This document shows, in pieces, positions 36,335-45,045 of a stretch of DNA of 64,000 nt; within the stretch, counting starts at the first letter, position 1; every line of letters begins with the position of its first letter. The notes beneath the pieces were generated by a model. That model saw nothing but the letters and a program-made list of their open reading frames with translations. It did not search any database and had not been told where the DNA came from. The DNA is from Propionibacteriaceae bacterium ZF39. GTDB taxonomy: Bacteria > Actinomycetota > Actinomycetes > Propionibacteriales > Propionibacteriaceae. The stretch covers positions 3,224,001 to 3,288,000 of the forward strand of contig CP154795.1 in the NCBI GenBank assembly GCA_039565995.1. The letters run 5' to 3'. Both the position numbers and the translations under genes were made by a program.

Positions 36335-37042
36335 ATGAAGACAGCACAGCTCACGCACACCCCCGCGAAGCCCACGTCGGTCAAGGACCTGCTGCCCTGG
36401 GACGGCAAGCCGTCGCGCGGGGACAAGGCCCTGATCGGACTGATCTTCGGCGTACCCGCCTTCTATCTCGCCACCATGCCCTTCCGTCCGTTCCTGATCG
36501 CCAAGGCGCCGATCCTGCTCGAGTTCGTCGTCGGGTCGAAGGCGGCGATCGGGGCGGCTGCGGCGTACGCCGGCGTGGGGCAGCTCCCGCTCTGGCTCGT
36601 CGTGGTCGCCGGCATCGTCGGCATGGCCAAGTTCGACTGGATGTTCTGGCTCGCGGGGCGCCGCTGGGGCGAGCGCGTGCTGCGTACGTTCGCCTCCACG
36701 CCCGGCCAGCAGAAGTGGGTGGCGCGCCTCCGGGGGATGCCCAGCTGGGCGATCGGGCTGTTGATGATCGCGACGTGCCTCCCGGGCGTACCCGCCGCGA
36801 TCATCTGGATCCTCGCCGGCATGAGCGGGATGCGTCTGCGGACGTTCCTGATCCTCGACGTCATTTCAGCGGCCATCCTGACCGGCGTGGTGGTGTTCGC
36901 GGGCTATCAGGCCGGCGAGGCCGGAGTGGCGATCATCCAAACCATCGATTCGTACGCCCTGTGGATCGGCCTGGGCATCGTCGTCGTCATGTCCATCGCT
37001 GCGCAGATCCGTGCGGCCCGCCGCCCGAAGGCGCAGGCCTGA
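36335..37042 (+). CDS. DedA/VTT-family-like membrane protein
   Basis: 235 aa from ATG 36335. The conserved core has KFDWMFWLAGRRWGERVL, then the re-entrant segment with ATCLPGVPAAIIWILAGMSGM and a final FAGYQAGEAG helix, in the order seen in DedA/SNARE-associated proteins, some of which flip lipid carriers. The usual RF.P.R arginine is replaced in the re-entrant loop (ATCLPGVP), so transport may differ. It is divergent from the preceding membrane-protein gene across 194 nt. Confidence 0.68.
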   Translation: MKTAQLTHTPAKPTSVKDLLPWDGKPSRGDKALIGLIFGVPAFYLATMPFRPFLIAKAPILLEFVVGSKAAIGAAAAYAGVGQLPLWLVVVAGIVGMAKFDWMFWLAGRRWGERVLRTFASTPGQQKWVARLRGMPSWAIGLLMIATCLPGVPAAIIWILAGMSGMRLRTFLILDVISAAILTGVVVFAGYQAGEAGVAIIQTIDSYALWIGLGIVVVMSIAAQIRAARRPKAQA

Positions 37043-37050
37043 TCGAAGAG

Positions 37051-37129
37051 CTCCCCGGGTAGGAGTCGAACCTACTTCGCTAATCCTGATTCAAAGTCAG
37101 GCGGGCCCTGCCGAAAGACCAACCGGGGA
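37051..37129 (-). tRNA. tRNA-Gln, anticodon TTG (atypical)
   Basis: Read on the minus strand: a perfect 7-bp acceptor (TCCCCGG/CCGGGGA) with discriminator G, D stem GGTC/GGCC, anticodon stem CCTGA/TCAGG with loop CTTTGAA, and T stem GTAGG/CCTAC with TTCGACT. Two features are unusual: the base after the first D strand is T rather than the near-invariant A14, and the variable region is nine bases. CCA is not encoded. Confidence 0.82.
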
Positions 37130-37320
37130 TCGCACCCGTGAGGGATGCCCAGACAGGTTACCCCGAACGGGGCAAGAACGCCCGTTCGGAGCCGCCATGG
37201 CTGCTCGATCGCCCACTTCCCGACACCTGGGCCCCGACCCCCTGACCAGCACGCCAGACGCTCCTCGGGGCCCATCCCAGAGATATCCCGCCCGGGAGTT
37301 GATCATCTAGGGTCGAAGAC

Positions 37321-37953
37321 ATGAGCGAGGCCCGCGAAAACCGGCGCCGGGTCCGGATGACGGGTCAGGAGCGCCGCGAGCAGTTGATCGAGGTGTCGCG
37401 GGGACTGTTCGCCGACAAGGGGTTCGACGGCACGTCGGTCGAGGAGATCGCCGCAAAGGCCCAGGTGTCGAAGCCGGTGGTCTATGAACACTTCGGCGGC
37501 AAGGAGGGCGTGTACGCGGTCGTGGTCGACCGCGAAGTACGCCGGCTGCTCGACATCATCCGCGATTCCCTGACCGAGGCCGAAGGTCCGAAGGACATGA
37601 TCGAACTCGCCACGCTCGCCCTGCTCGACTATGTCGACACCCACACCGAAGGTTTCCGCATCCTGGTCCGCGACAGCAATATCGGCACGAGCTCCGGCTC
37701 GTTCGCGAGCATCCTCTCGGACGTCGCGTCCCAGGTGGAGGACATCCTCGTCTCTGCGTTCAAGAGCCGGAAGCTCGACCACCGGGCGGCCCCCATCTAT
37801 GCCCAGATGCTGACCGGCATGGTGGGGCTCACCGGCCAGTGGTGGCTCGACAACCGCAAGCATTCCAAGCAGGTCGTCGCCGCCCACCTCGTGAATCTCG
37901 CCTGGAACGGCATGAAGAACCTGGAACCGAGGCCAAGGCTGCGCGACCGGTGA
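37321..37953 (+). CDS. TetR-family regulator
   Basis: 210 aa. The N-terminal helix-turn-helix reads RREQLIEVSRGLFADKGFDGTSVEEIAAKAQVSKPVVYEHFGGKEGVYA, the classic TetR pattern, with a helical ligand/dimer domain after it. The stop overlaps the GTG of the MFS gene, so regulator and transporter are coupled; it likely represses its own operon. No operator palindrome is evident in the 191 nt after the tRNA. Confidence 0.9.
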   Translation: MSEARENRRRVRMTGQERREQLIEVSRGLFADKGFDGTSVEEIAAKAQVSKPVVYEHFGGKEGVYAVVVDREVRRLLDIIRDSLTEAEGPKDMIELATLALLDYVDTHTEGFRILVRDSNIGTSSGSFASILSDVASQVEDILVSAFKSRKLDHRAAPIYAQMLTGMVGLTGQWWLDNRKHSKQVVAAHLVNLAWNGMKNLEPRPRLRDR

Positions 37954-39131
37954 CGGCGCTCGCCTCTCCTGCCGGAGCCCGCTGTGCGGGCGCGATGTTC
38001 GCGACCAACGGCTTGGTCATCGGTGCGTACGCCGCGTCCCTCCCCCTGTTGCGTGCGCGCCTCGGGCTCAGTGAGGTGCAACTCCCGGTCCTCCTGCTCT
38101 GCGTCGGTGTCTTCGCCATCGCGGCCATGCAGATCGCCGGACGCCTTGTTGACCGGGTCGGCGCACGACCTGTGGTCCTCGTGGGTTTCCCCGCGTTGGC
38201 CGTCGCTGCCCTGATCCTCGGGCTCACCCCCAGCTTTCCCCTCGCCCTCGTCGGCGGCGCACTCCTCGGCCTCGGCAACGGGACGGTGGACATCGCCATG
38301 AACGCGTTCGGCGTACGCGTCGAGCAGGCGCGCGAGCGCCCCATCATGAGCCTGCTCCACGCACTCTGGTCGCTCGGCAACCTCGCCGGCGCGGCTCTGG
38401 TCCTGCTGGCAGGCCTCGGACTAAGAGCTCTCACCCATGGCGGCAACGGTCCCGAAACCCTGCTGGCCGGCGTACTCGGTCTCGTCGCCTGCATCACCCT
38501 CTTCACCACGGCCCGACTCGCGCGCCACCTGCCCGCAACACCCCCGGTCGAGACGACGACCGACGCCAAGCGCCGCGGCCGGATCCCGCCGATCGCCTGG
38601 CTGCTCGGCGTGATGGCGATCGGGTTCGGGCTGGCGGAGGGCACCGCGTACGACTGGTCGTCCCTCCATGTCACCGACGTCGCCGGGGTCTCCCCGGAGA
38701 TCGGCGCGATCGGTCTGACGGTGACCGCAGCGTTCATGGTGCTGATCCGCCTCGTCGGCGACCGTCTCGTCGAGCGGTTCGGCCGCCGCGCGATCGTGCG
38801 GTTCGGCGGGCTCTGCGCTGCTCTCGGCTTCGTGACCACCGGGTTGACCCAACCCCTGCCGCTGCTGCTGCTCGGGTGGGCACTCGTCGGATTCGGGGTC
38901 GGGATGATCGCACCGCAGGTGTACGCCATCGCCGGCCACATCGGCGGCGGCCGGGTGCTGGCGGTGGTTGTGACGTTCGGGTACGCCACCTTCCTCGCGG
39001 GTCCGGCCGTCATCGGGGCCCTCATCGGGGCCGTCGGGATCCAGCACGCCATGCTCGTGCCCGGCGCCATGTGCCTGGTGCTCGCTGCGTTGTCGCTCGG
39101 GATGCCCGGGCGCACCAACACCGCCCGCTGA
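37950..39131 (+). CDS. Major facilitator superfamily transporter
   Basis: 393 aa from GTG 37950 in GTGA with the TetR stop. Twelve hydrophobic helices, the GRLVDRVGARPVVLVGF loop between helices 2 and 3, and the repeat GDRLVERFGRRAIVRFGG in the second half show the MFS duplication. The closest general pattern is the YbjJ-type group. The substrate is unknown; pairing with TetR suggests drug or metabolite efflux. Confidence 0.88.
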   Translation: MTALASPAGARCAGAMFATNGLVIGAYAASLPLLRARLGLSEVQLPVLLLCVGVFAIAAMQIAGRLVDRVGARPVVLVGFPALAVAALILGLTPSFPLALVGGALLGLGNGTVDIAMNAFGVRVEQARERPIMSLLHALWSLGNLAGAALVLLAGLGLRALTHGGNGPETLLAGVLGLVACITLFTTARLARHLPATPPVETTTDAKRRGRIPPIAWLLGVMAIGFGLAEGTAYDWSSLHVTDVAGVSPEIGAIGLTVTAAFMVLIRLVGDRLVERFGRRAIVRFGGLCAALGFVTTGLTQPLPLLLLGWALVGFGVGMIAPQVYAIAGHIGGGRVLAVVVTFGYATFLAGPAVIGALIGAVGIQHAMLVPGAMCLVLAALSLGMPGRTNTAR

Positions 39132-39145
39132 CTGCCTCCAAGGCC

Positions 39146-39927
39146 CTAACCGGCCGTCACCACGGTTTCGACCGCCTCAACGATGGCCTGCCGGTCACAG
39201 GCATAGAGATCGGCGCCGCTGAACGGGTTGATCTCGAGAAGCCGCAGTCCCGCAGGGGTTTCACCACATCGAGAACGAACACCGGCTCGGGTTCGAGCGC
39301 GGGCGCCAGCCGCTGCGCGTACGCCCACGCGGGCGACCTCGGCCCCACGGGCGTGACCGCGACCCGGCCCACTGCGGCGTACTCGGAGCCGGCGACGACT
39401 CGGCCCGAGGCCACGACGAATCGCCATTCGCGACCGACGTCGACCACGGGGGTCACGACAATCGCCAGGTTCTCGTCGTCGTAGTAGAAGCCGTGATCCA
39501 GCGCGGAGAACGTAATGCATCCTCGCTCTAGAACCCGGCCGCTGAACGGCTTGAGCGGGCTGTCCGGACGCACGAAGACGCGGTCACCGAATGCAGCCGG
39601 CGGTCCGTGGGCGACGACCTCGGCGACCGTCGTGAACCTGAAGTCATCAGCGACGAGATCGTCGCGCACGCGATCCCACCACGCACTGCACGCGAACCGG
39701 GCCGTCGCACAGTATGCGCCCGGGCGCCAGCTGAGCTAAGAGGCGATGCGATCAGCATTGCCGAGCGATCCATGGAAGACGACCGGTCCGGCGGTCGCGG
39801 GCCACGCCCCGGTCGCCCACCAGTCGTCGTTCCAGCTGATCACCGCGCCGCCGGCTCTCTCCACGGCCTCGGCCAACGCCCGGTGCCGGTCGGCGAAGAC
39901 CTGGTCTTCGAGGATCCATGTGGTCAC
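39146..39927 (-). pseudogene. ATP-grasp domain protein, broken by a stop and a frameshift
   Basis: It starts at GTG 39927 (MTTWILEDQVFADRHRALAEA). An in-frame TAG at 39736-39738 follows GNADRIAS, and the same frame resumes with LSWRPGAYC and runs through the ATP-grasp region (FVRPDSPLKPFSGRVL, WRFVVASGRVVAGSEY, EPVFVLDVV). Near 39265 the frame shifts: one G of a GG doublet is missing, and the next frame gives ETPAGLRLLEINPFSGADLYACD, the expected metal/ATP-binding ending. With both lesions the gene cannot make the full protein. Intact relatives are ATP-dependent ligase-like proteins of unknown substrate. It converges with the MFS gene. Confidence 0.82.
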
Positions 39928-39997
39928 GACTCCACGCTAGAAGACCGCAGGCTCCGACCCCTTGCCGCGGGCTTATTTTGATGTCACTGTTATTAAC

Positions 39998-40603
39998 ATG
40001 AAAAGGCCCTATCGGCAGACCGCCCGGGCCCAACAGGCGGAGGAAACGGGCGAGCGGATCCTGCGTGCAGCGATCCGGCTGTTCGACTCCAAGGGGTACG
40101 CCGGCCTCACCCTCGCCGACGTCGCCGAGGCCGCCGATGTGACCGTGCAAACCGTCATCCGGCGGTTCGGCGACAAGGAAGGCCTGCTCACCGCTGCCGG
40201 CCGGATCGCGACCGAAAACATCCGAAGTCAGCGCGATGATGTGGTGGCCGGCGATGTGCCGGCGCTGGTCGACAACCTGCTGACCCACTATGAGGAGTAC
40301 GCCGCCTCGGCGCTGCGCCTCCTCGCCGACGAACACCTCAGCCCGGCCATCGCCACCTACACCGAGGCGGGGCGGGCGTACCACCGGGAATGGTGCCGCC
40401 GCGTGTTCGCGCCCTTTCTCACCGACCTGAGCCCAACGGTCCGCCGCCGCCGGCTCGCCCAGTTCATCGCGATCTGCGATGTCTGGACCTGGAAACTGCT
40501 GCGTCTCCAAGCCGGCCTGAGCCTCGCCCAGACCCGCACCGCACTTCTCGAAATGCTCGCCCCACTCACCGAAGGCACGCCCTCTCAAGGGAGACGGACA
40601 TGA
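39998..40603 (+). CDS. TetR-family regulator of the glycosyltransferase
   Basis: 201 aa from ATG 39998 (MKRPYRQTARAQQAEETGERIL). The helix-turn-helix reads GYAGLTLADVAEAADVTVQTVIRRFGDKEGL. The stop overlaps the glycosyltransferase ATG (ATGA). The region just upstream (39970-39997) is strongly AT-rich for this genome and probably carries the promoter, with a possible leaderless or very short leader. Confidence 0.88.
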   Translation: MKRPYRQTARAQQAEETGERILRAAIRLFDSKGYAGLTLADVAEAADVTVQTVIRRFGDKEGLLTAAGRIATENIRSQRDDVVAGDVPALVDNLLTHYEEYAASALRLLADEHLSPAIATYTEAGRAYHREWCRRVFAPFLTDLSPTVRRRRLAQFIAICDVWTWKLLRLQAGLSLAQTRTALLEMLAPLTEGTPSQGRRT

Positions 40604-41832
40604 CCACGATCCTCGCCTACACATCCCCGGCCATCGGCCACCTCTATCCGATGATGCCCGTGCTGCTGGAGCTCAAGAACCGCGGGCACCACGTCCACGT
40701 CCGGACGCTTGATCGCGCGGTCCCCGATGTCCTCGCAGCCGGTCTGAAGGCCGAGCCGATCCACCCCGCCGTCGAACCGGTCCTGGAGCAGTTCCCCACG
40801 CACGCGGCCAAGGGTGCGAAGGCCCAACTGGAGATGGTGGCCCGGCTCTTCTCCACCCGTGCCCAGCTCGATGCGCCCGACCTGAGGAAGGCCATCGACG
40901 AAGTCCAGCCCGACCTGCTGGTCGTGGACATCAACGCGTGGGGTGCGGTCGGAGTGGCCGAGGCGTCCGGGCTGCCTTGGACAAGCTTCTGCCCCTACAT
41001 CCTGAGCGTGCGTTCGAAGGGGACGCCGCCCTTCGGGCCGGGCCTCACCCGCGATCTCTCGGTCAAGGGCCGGATCCGGGATGCAGTCGTCAACCGGCTC
41101 GTGCTCGGGGCGGTCGAGGCCCAGTTCCTGCCGACGCTCAACCGGGTGCGCGCCGCGGAAGGCCTGTCGCCCTGCCGCTCGGTCGACAACTTCTTCACGC
41201 GCGCGCACGCAATCCTCATGACCTCATCGGAGCCATTCGACTATCCCCATCCTGACTGGCCGGCGAAGATCCACTCGATCGGCGCCACGCCCTGGGAACC
41301 CGAGCGGCCGGAGCCGGAATGGCTCGCCGAGTTGGCCGACCCGCTGGTGCTGGTCACCACCTCATCGGAATACCAGGGCGACGAGGAGCTGGCCCGCGCG
41401 GCGATCGCGGGTCTCGCTGACGAGCCCGGTTCGGTGGTCATCACGATGGCGGCGGGCGTACCCGATGATCTCGGGCCCCTCCCGCCCAATATCCGCGTGG
41501 AGCGGTTCGTGCCGCACGGCCACCTGTTGAAGAGGGCCACCGTCGCCGTGACCCATGGCGGGATGGGGGCGACGCAGAAGGCCCTCGCCGCCGGCGTACC
41601 CGTCTGTGCCATGCCTTTCGGCCGCGATCAGTTCGAGACCGCCGCTCGCGTCGTGCACGCAAACGCCGGGACGCGCCTGGACGCGAAGAAACTCACGCCG
41701 GACGCTCTTCGGGATTCGGTACGCCGGGCGGCCCGGATGGCGGGTGGAGCACGCCGCTGCGCTGAGGGGTACGCCAACGCCGGCGGGGCCACCGCCGGCG
41801 CGGACACGATCGAGTCGTTGCTCGGGTCCTAG
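40600..41832 (+). CDS. GT1-family UDP-glycosyltransferase (MGT/macrolide type)
   Basis: 410 aa, ATG behind AAGGGAG. N-terminal YTSPAIGHLYPMMPVLLELKNRGHHVHVRT holds the usual acceptor-side His. The C-terminal nucleotide-sugar site reads VTHGGMGATQKALAAGVPVCAMPFGRDQFETAARV. Such enzymes glycosylate small hydrophobic molecules, including macrolides, often as detoxification. Coupling to a TetR regulator suggests induction by its substrate; this is inferred. Confidence 0.88.
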   Translation: MTTILAYTSPAIGHLYPMMPVLLELKNRGHHVHVRTLDRAVPDVLAAGLKAEPIHPAVEPVLEQFPTHAAKGAKAQLEMVARLFSTRAQLDAPDLRKAIDEVQPDLLVVDINAWGAVGVAEASGLPWTSFCPYILSVRSKGTPPFGPGLTRDLSVKGRIRDAVVNRLVLGAVEAQFLPTLNRVRAAEGLSPCRSVDNFFTRAHAILMTSSEPFDYPHPDWPAKIHSIGATPWEPERPEPEWLAELADPLVLVTTSSEYQGDEELARAAIAGLADEPGSVVITMAAGVPDDLGPLPPNIRVERFVPHGHLLKRATVAVTHGGMGATQKALAAGVPVCAMPFGRDQFETAARVVHANAGTRLDAKKLTPDALRDSVRRAARMAGGARRCAEGYANAGGATAGADTIESLLGS

Positions 41833-41833
41833 G

Positions 41834-42316
41834 TCAGCTCTTGCGGAAGGCCGAGGCCCCCTGCTCGCGGCGGGTTGCCTCGGCGTCGACGAATTCGCCG
41901 TACTTCGCGTCGACCTCGTCGAGCAGCCCCTGCGGTCCGCGCATGCGCGCGAACAACAGGCGATGGAACGCCTCGCCCATGTTGCCGAGTTCGAACTCCG
42001 ACTGGCCCATGCGGAGCTGGATGAAGGGGTTGCCGGTGCCGCTCGGAGACTTCATGGCCGCTGCGAAGTTCTCGCGGGCGTCCTCCCAGCGCTGGGCATC
42101 GAAGTGAATGTTGCCCACGGAGGCATAGAGCCACGTGCTCGCGACCCAGTGATGCTTGGGCTCGGGCAGCAGGGCGATGCCGGCCTCGAACTTCTCCCGC
42201 GCGGCCTCGTCCTTGCCGGCCTCGAGCAGTTCGGTGCCTTCCTGCACCAGCACGTCGAGTTCCTTGGCGATGGCGTCGTCGAGGTCCTCGTGGTCGTGAT
42301 CGTGATCCTGGGGCAT
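41834..42316 (-). CDS. TPR-like small protein with His/Asp-rich start
   Basis: 160 aa from ATG 42316 with AGGAG. The N-terminus MPQDHDHDHEDLDDAI could bind metal. The rest is helical, with TPR-like pairs (GTELLEAGKDEAAREKFEAGIALLP; WLYASVGNIHFDAQRWEDARENFAAAM; RMGQSEFELGNMGEAFHRLL). Probably an adaptor-type protein. It converges with the glycosyltransferase gene, one base apart. Confidence 0.65.
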   Translation of the reverse strand: MPQDHDHDHEDLDDAIAKELDVLVQEGTELLEAGKDEAAREKFEAGIALLPEPKHHWVASTWLYASVGNIHFDAQRWEDARENFAAAMKSPSGTGNPFIQLRMGQSEFELGNMGEAFHRLLFARMRGPQGLLDEVDAKYGEFVDAEATRREQGASAFRKS

Positions 42317-42366
42317 GTTTCTCCTGATGGGGTACGCGTGGTCTGCGCCAGTATGCCCGGTCCGGC

Positions 42367-43623
42367 TCAGGCCGGCACGATCTGGAGCAGTCGACCGTTG
42401 CTGCCGTCCTCGATCAGCCAGATCGTGCCGTCGGGAGCCTGCGCGACATCGCGGATGCGCTGCCCCATGTCCCACTCGTCGCCCTTGGTGGCGTCGGTGC
42501 CGTTGAGGCCGACCCGGAGGAGGGCCTGCCCGGAGAGGGCGCCGACGAAGGCGTCTCCCTGCCACTGGGGGAAGACGTCGCCGGAATAGATCATGAGGCT
42601 GCTCGGGGAGATCGAAGAATTCCACCAGACCTTGGGGGCCTCGAAACCGTCGCCCGGCGCATGATCGGGGATCTCTCCGCCGCCGTAATGCGACCCGTTG
42701 GAGGCATTCGGCCAGCCGTAATTCTTGCCCTCGAGGATCAGGTTGATCTCGTCGCCGCCCTGGGGACCCATCTCGGAGGACCAGAGGTTGCCGTCGGCGT
42801 CGAAGGCAATGCCGAGCGGGTTGCGATGACCATAGGACCAGATCTGGGCCGAGACACCGCCACGGTCGGCGAACGGGTTGCCCTCAGCCGGGGTGCCGTC
42901 GGGGTTGAGCCGCAGGACCTTCCCAAGGCCACTGTTCAGATCCTGGGCCGGGGTCATCTTCTGACGATCGCCCGAGGTGACGAACATGTGTTGGCCGTCC
43001 GGGCTGAACGCGATCCGGTGAGCGAAGTGGCCATTGCCCGACACCTTCGGATCCTGGCGCCAGATCACGGTCAGGCCGTCGAGGCTGGCGGTGGATCCGT
43101 CGGTCACCAGCTTCGCCCGGCCGATCACCGCACCGGTGTTGCCGCCGTCGCCTCGCTCGGCCCAGCTGAGATAGATCGTCTGGTCCTGTTCGAACGATGG
43201 CGCGACCACGACGTCGCCGAAGCCGCCCTGGCCGGCGTCAACGACCTCGGGGGTGCCCGACACCGTGATGGTCTCACCCGATCGCTGGTCACGGAGGAGG
43301 AGTTCGCCCGACTTCTGGGTGATGAGCAGCTGGTCGGTGCCCGGCACGAACTCCATGGCCCACGGATCCTTCAGCGTGGCTGCTTCGCGCGTCGCGAAGG
43401 CGCCGCTCGCGTGGCGCTGCGGATCTCCGGACGCGGTCGGGCCCGGGGTGGGAGTGGTCTCCCCCGGCGTACCCGTCGGAGTCTCGGCCGCGGTCGCACC
43501 GGACGTAGTCGTCCCGGACGTCGTGGGGGCAGTCGTCTGTGGAGTGCTCGGGCTGCCTGCGCCGGCGCAGGCGGAAAGCCCGAGAGCGAGGATCAGTCCG
43601 GAGGCCAGGGCTATGCGTCGCAT
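42367..43623 (-). CDS. PQQ-dependent sugar dehydrogenase-like lipoprotein
   Basis: 418 aa from ATG 43623; signal peptide with Cys19 (LSAC). A Thr/Pro/Gly-rich spacer (residues 22-65) precedes a six-blade beta propeller: LKDPWAMEFVPG, GGFGDVVVAPSFEQDQTIYLSWAERG, NGHFAHRIAFSPDGQHMFVTSGDRQ, WSYGHRNPLGIAFDADGNLWSSEMGPQGGDEIN, NYGWP. The motifs match soluble glucose/sorbosone dehydrogenases (GSDH family) that use PQQ. No PQQ synthesis genes are in the window, so the cofactor is unverified. Confidence 0.85.
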   Translation of the reverse strand: MRRIALASGLILALGLSACAGAGSPSTPQTTAPTTSGTTTSGATAAETPTGTPGETTPTPGPTASGDPQRHASGAFATREAATLKDPWAMEFVPGTDQLLITQKSGELLLRDQRSGETITVSGTPEVVDAGQGGFGDVVVAPSFEQDQTIYLSWAERGDGGNTGAVIGRAKLVTDGSTASLDGLTVIWRQDPKVSGNGHFAHRIAFSPDGQHMFVTSGDRQKMTPAQDLNSGLGKVLRLNPDGTPAEGNPFADRGGVSAQIWSYGHRNPLGIAFDADGNLWSSEMGPQGGDEINLILEGKNYGWPNASNGSHYGGGEIPDHAPGDGFEAPKVWWNSSISPSSLMIYSGDVFPQWQGDAFVGALSGQALLRVGLNGTDATKGDEWDMGQRIRDVAQAPDGTIWLIEDGSNGRLLQIVPA

Positions 43624-43678
43624 GCCCTCGAAAATATCGGCCCCGATCAAGTTCGGGTGTGTGACCCGAAGCAGCCGC

Positions 43679-44164
43679 TCACGAGAACCGCAGCATGAGA
43701 CTGCGCAGCAGGTCGGAGAGTTGCGCGCGCTGGGCCTCGTCGAGCCCGCCCAGGAGATCGCGCTCGCGGGCGAGCAGCGATTCCATGGCCCCGTCGACGA
43801 CTTGGCGTCCGGCCTCGGTGAGCCGCACGAGTACGCCTCGGCGGTCCCCCGGATCGGGTGATCGGCTGACCAGGTCACGGGCGACGAGCCGGTCCACGCG
43901 GTTCGTCATGGTGCCGGACGTCACGAGTGTCTCCTTGAGGAGCCGGCCCGGCGACAACTCATAGGGCTCACCGGCCCGGCGCAGCGCCGCCAGCACATCG
44001 AATTCCCACGCCACGATGTCGTGGGCCGCGAACGCCTCGCTGCGCGCACGTTCGAGCAGGAGACTCAGCCTGCTCACCCGGCTGAGGACCTCCAGCGGCG
44101 ACAGGTCCACGTCGGGCCGTTCCCGTCGCCAGTCGGCGATCAGGCGATCGACAGCATCGGACAT
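43679..44164 (-). CDS. MarR-family regulator
   Basis: 161 aa. Winged-helix region: GEPYELSPGRLLKETLVTSGTMTNRVDRLVARDLVSRSPDPGDRRGVLVRLTEAGRQVVD, with the beta wing carrying DRR. A near-palindrome TCTTGATGTCGAGA lies 21-34 nt before its start, consistent with self-repression. The next upstream gene is an LLM oxidoreductase ending at 44211. Confidence 0.93.
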   Translation of the reverse strand: MSDAVDRLIADWRRERPDVDLSPLEVLSRVSRLSLLLERARSEAFAAHDIVAWEFDVLAALRRAGEPYELSPGRLLKETLVTSGTMTNRVDRLVARDLVSRSPDPGDRRGVLVRLTEAGRQVVDGAMESLLARERDLLGGLDEAQRAQLSDLLRSLMLRFS

Positions 44165-44184
44165 GACCGCATCCTACGCGGTTG

Positions 44185-44198
44185 TCTTGATGTCGAGA
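44185..44198 (-). promoter_or_regulatory. Candidate MarR operator TCTTGATGTCGAGA
   Basis: Six-base arms TCTTGA and TCGAGA are inverted with one mismatch around TG. It sits between the LLM oxidoreductase stop and the marR start, where MarR proteins commonly bind their own promoters; the sequence is of the TCTTGA-type seen for this family. Confidence 0.45.
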
Positions 44199-44210
44199 AT
44201 CTTGGTGAAT

Positions 44211-45017
44211 TCAGCCGTTTTTCGCGTCGCGCCAGGCCACCAGGTCGCGGAGCGGACCGAGGTCGTAGTCAGGGCCTCCGATGCCGAGGGTGAATAGTCG
44301 GGTGCCGACGGCATGGGCCGCATCGGCCGTCGCCTCGAGCGCCTTCGCATCGACGCCGGTGGATCGCTCGATCTCACCCGGGTCGCGGCCCACCTTGGCA
44401 CACCACTCGTCGAGCACCGCGTTCTTGTGGCGGAGGGTGTCGGCGTCGCCGAAGGCATGCCAGACGTGGGCGTGCTGGGCGACGATGCGCAGCGTCTTCT
44501 TCTCTCCTCCACCTCCGACCAGGATCGGGATCTCGCGCGTCGGGGCCGGGTTGAGCCTGGTGAGCCGCTCCCGGATCAGCGGCAGGTCGCGATCGAGGTT
44601 GTTGAGCCGGCTGCCCGGCGTACCGAATTCGTAGCCGTATTCCGCGTAGTCCTTCGCGAACCAACCCGATCCGATGCCGAGGATGAGCCGACCCTCGCCA
44701 CCGCGGGCGCTGATGTGGTCGACGGTGCAGGCCATGTCGGCCAGGAGTTGCGGGTTTCGATAGGAGTTGCAGGTCACGAGCGCGCCGATCTCAACCCGTT
44801 CGGTTGCCTCGGCCCACGCGCCGAGCATGGTCCAGCACTCGAAGTGCTTGCCCTCGGGCTCGCCATAGAGGGGGAAGAAGTGGTCCCAGTTGAAGATGAC
44901 ATCGACGCCGAGCGCTTCGGCTTCCGCCGCCGCGCGGCGGATGGCGGCATAGTCGGCATGCTGCGGCTGCAGTTGTACGCCCACCCGGGCGGCCCGTTCG
45001 TTATTCCGTTGGTTCAC
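44211..45017 (-). CDS. LLM-class F420-dependent oxidoreductase
   Basis: 268 aa from GTG 45017 with AAGGAG. Luciferase-like TIM barrel: VIFNWDHFFPLYGEPEGKHFECWTMLGAWAEATERVEIGALVTCNSYRNP, then GRLILGIGSGWFAKDYAEYGYEFG, then PILVGGGGEKKTLRIVAQHAHVW. The actinobacterial form (TIGR03560-like) probably uses F420. Substrate unknown. 28 nt after ispE. Confidence 0.88.
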   Translation of the reverse strand: MNQRNNERAARVGVQLQPQHADYAAIRRAAAEAEALGVDVIFNWDHFFPLYGEPEGKHFECWTMLGAWAEATERVEIGALVTCNSYRNPQLLADMACTVDHISARGGEGRLILGIGSGWFAKDYAEYGYEFGTPGSRLNNLDRDLPLIRERLTRLNPAPTREIPILVGGGGEKKTLRIVAQHAHVWHAFGDADTLRHKNAVLDEWCAKVGRDPGEIERSTGVDAKALEATADAAHAVGTRLFTLGIGGPDYDLGPLRDLVAWRDAKNG

Positions 45018-45045
45018 GTTGGCTCCTTCTCGGAGGTGGTGACTC

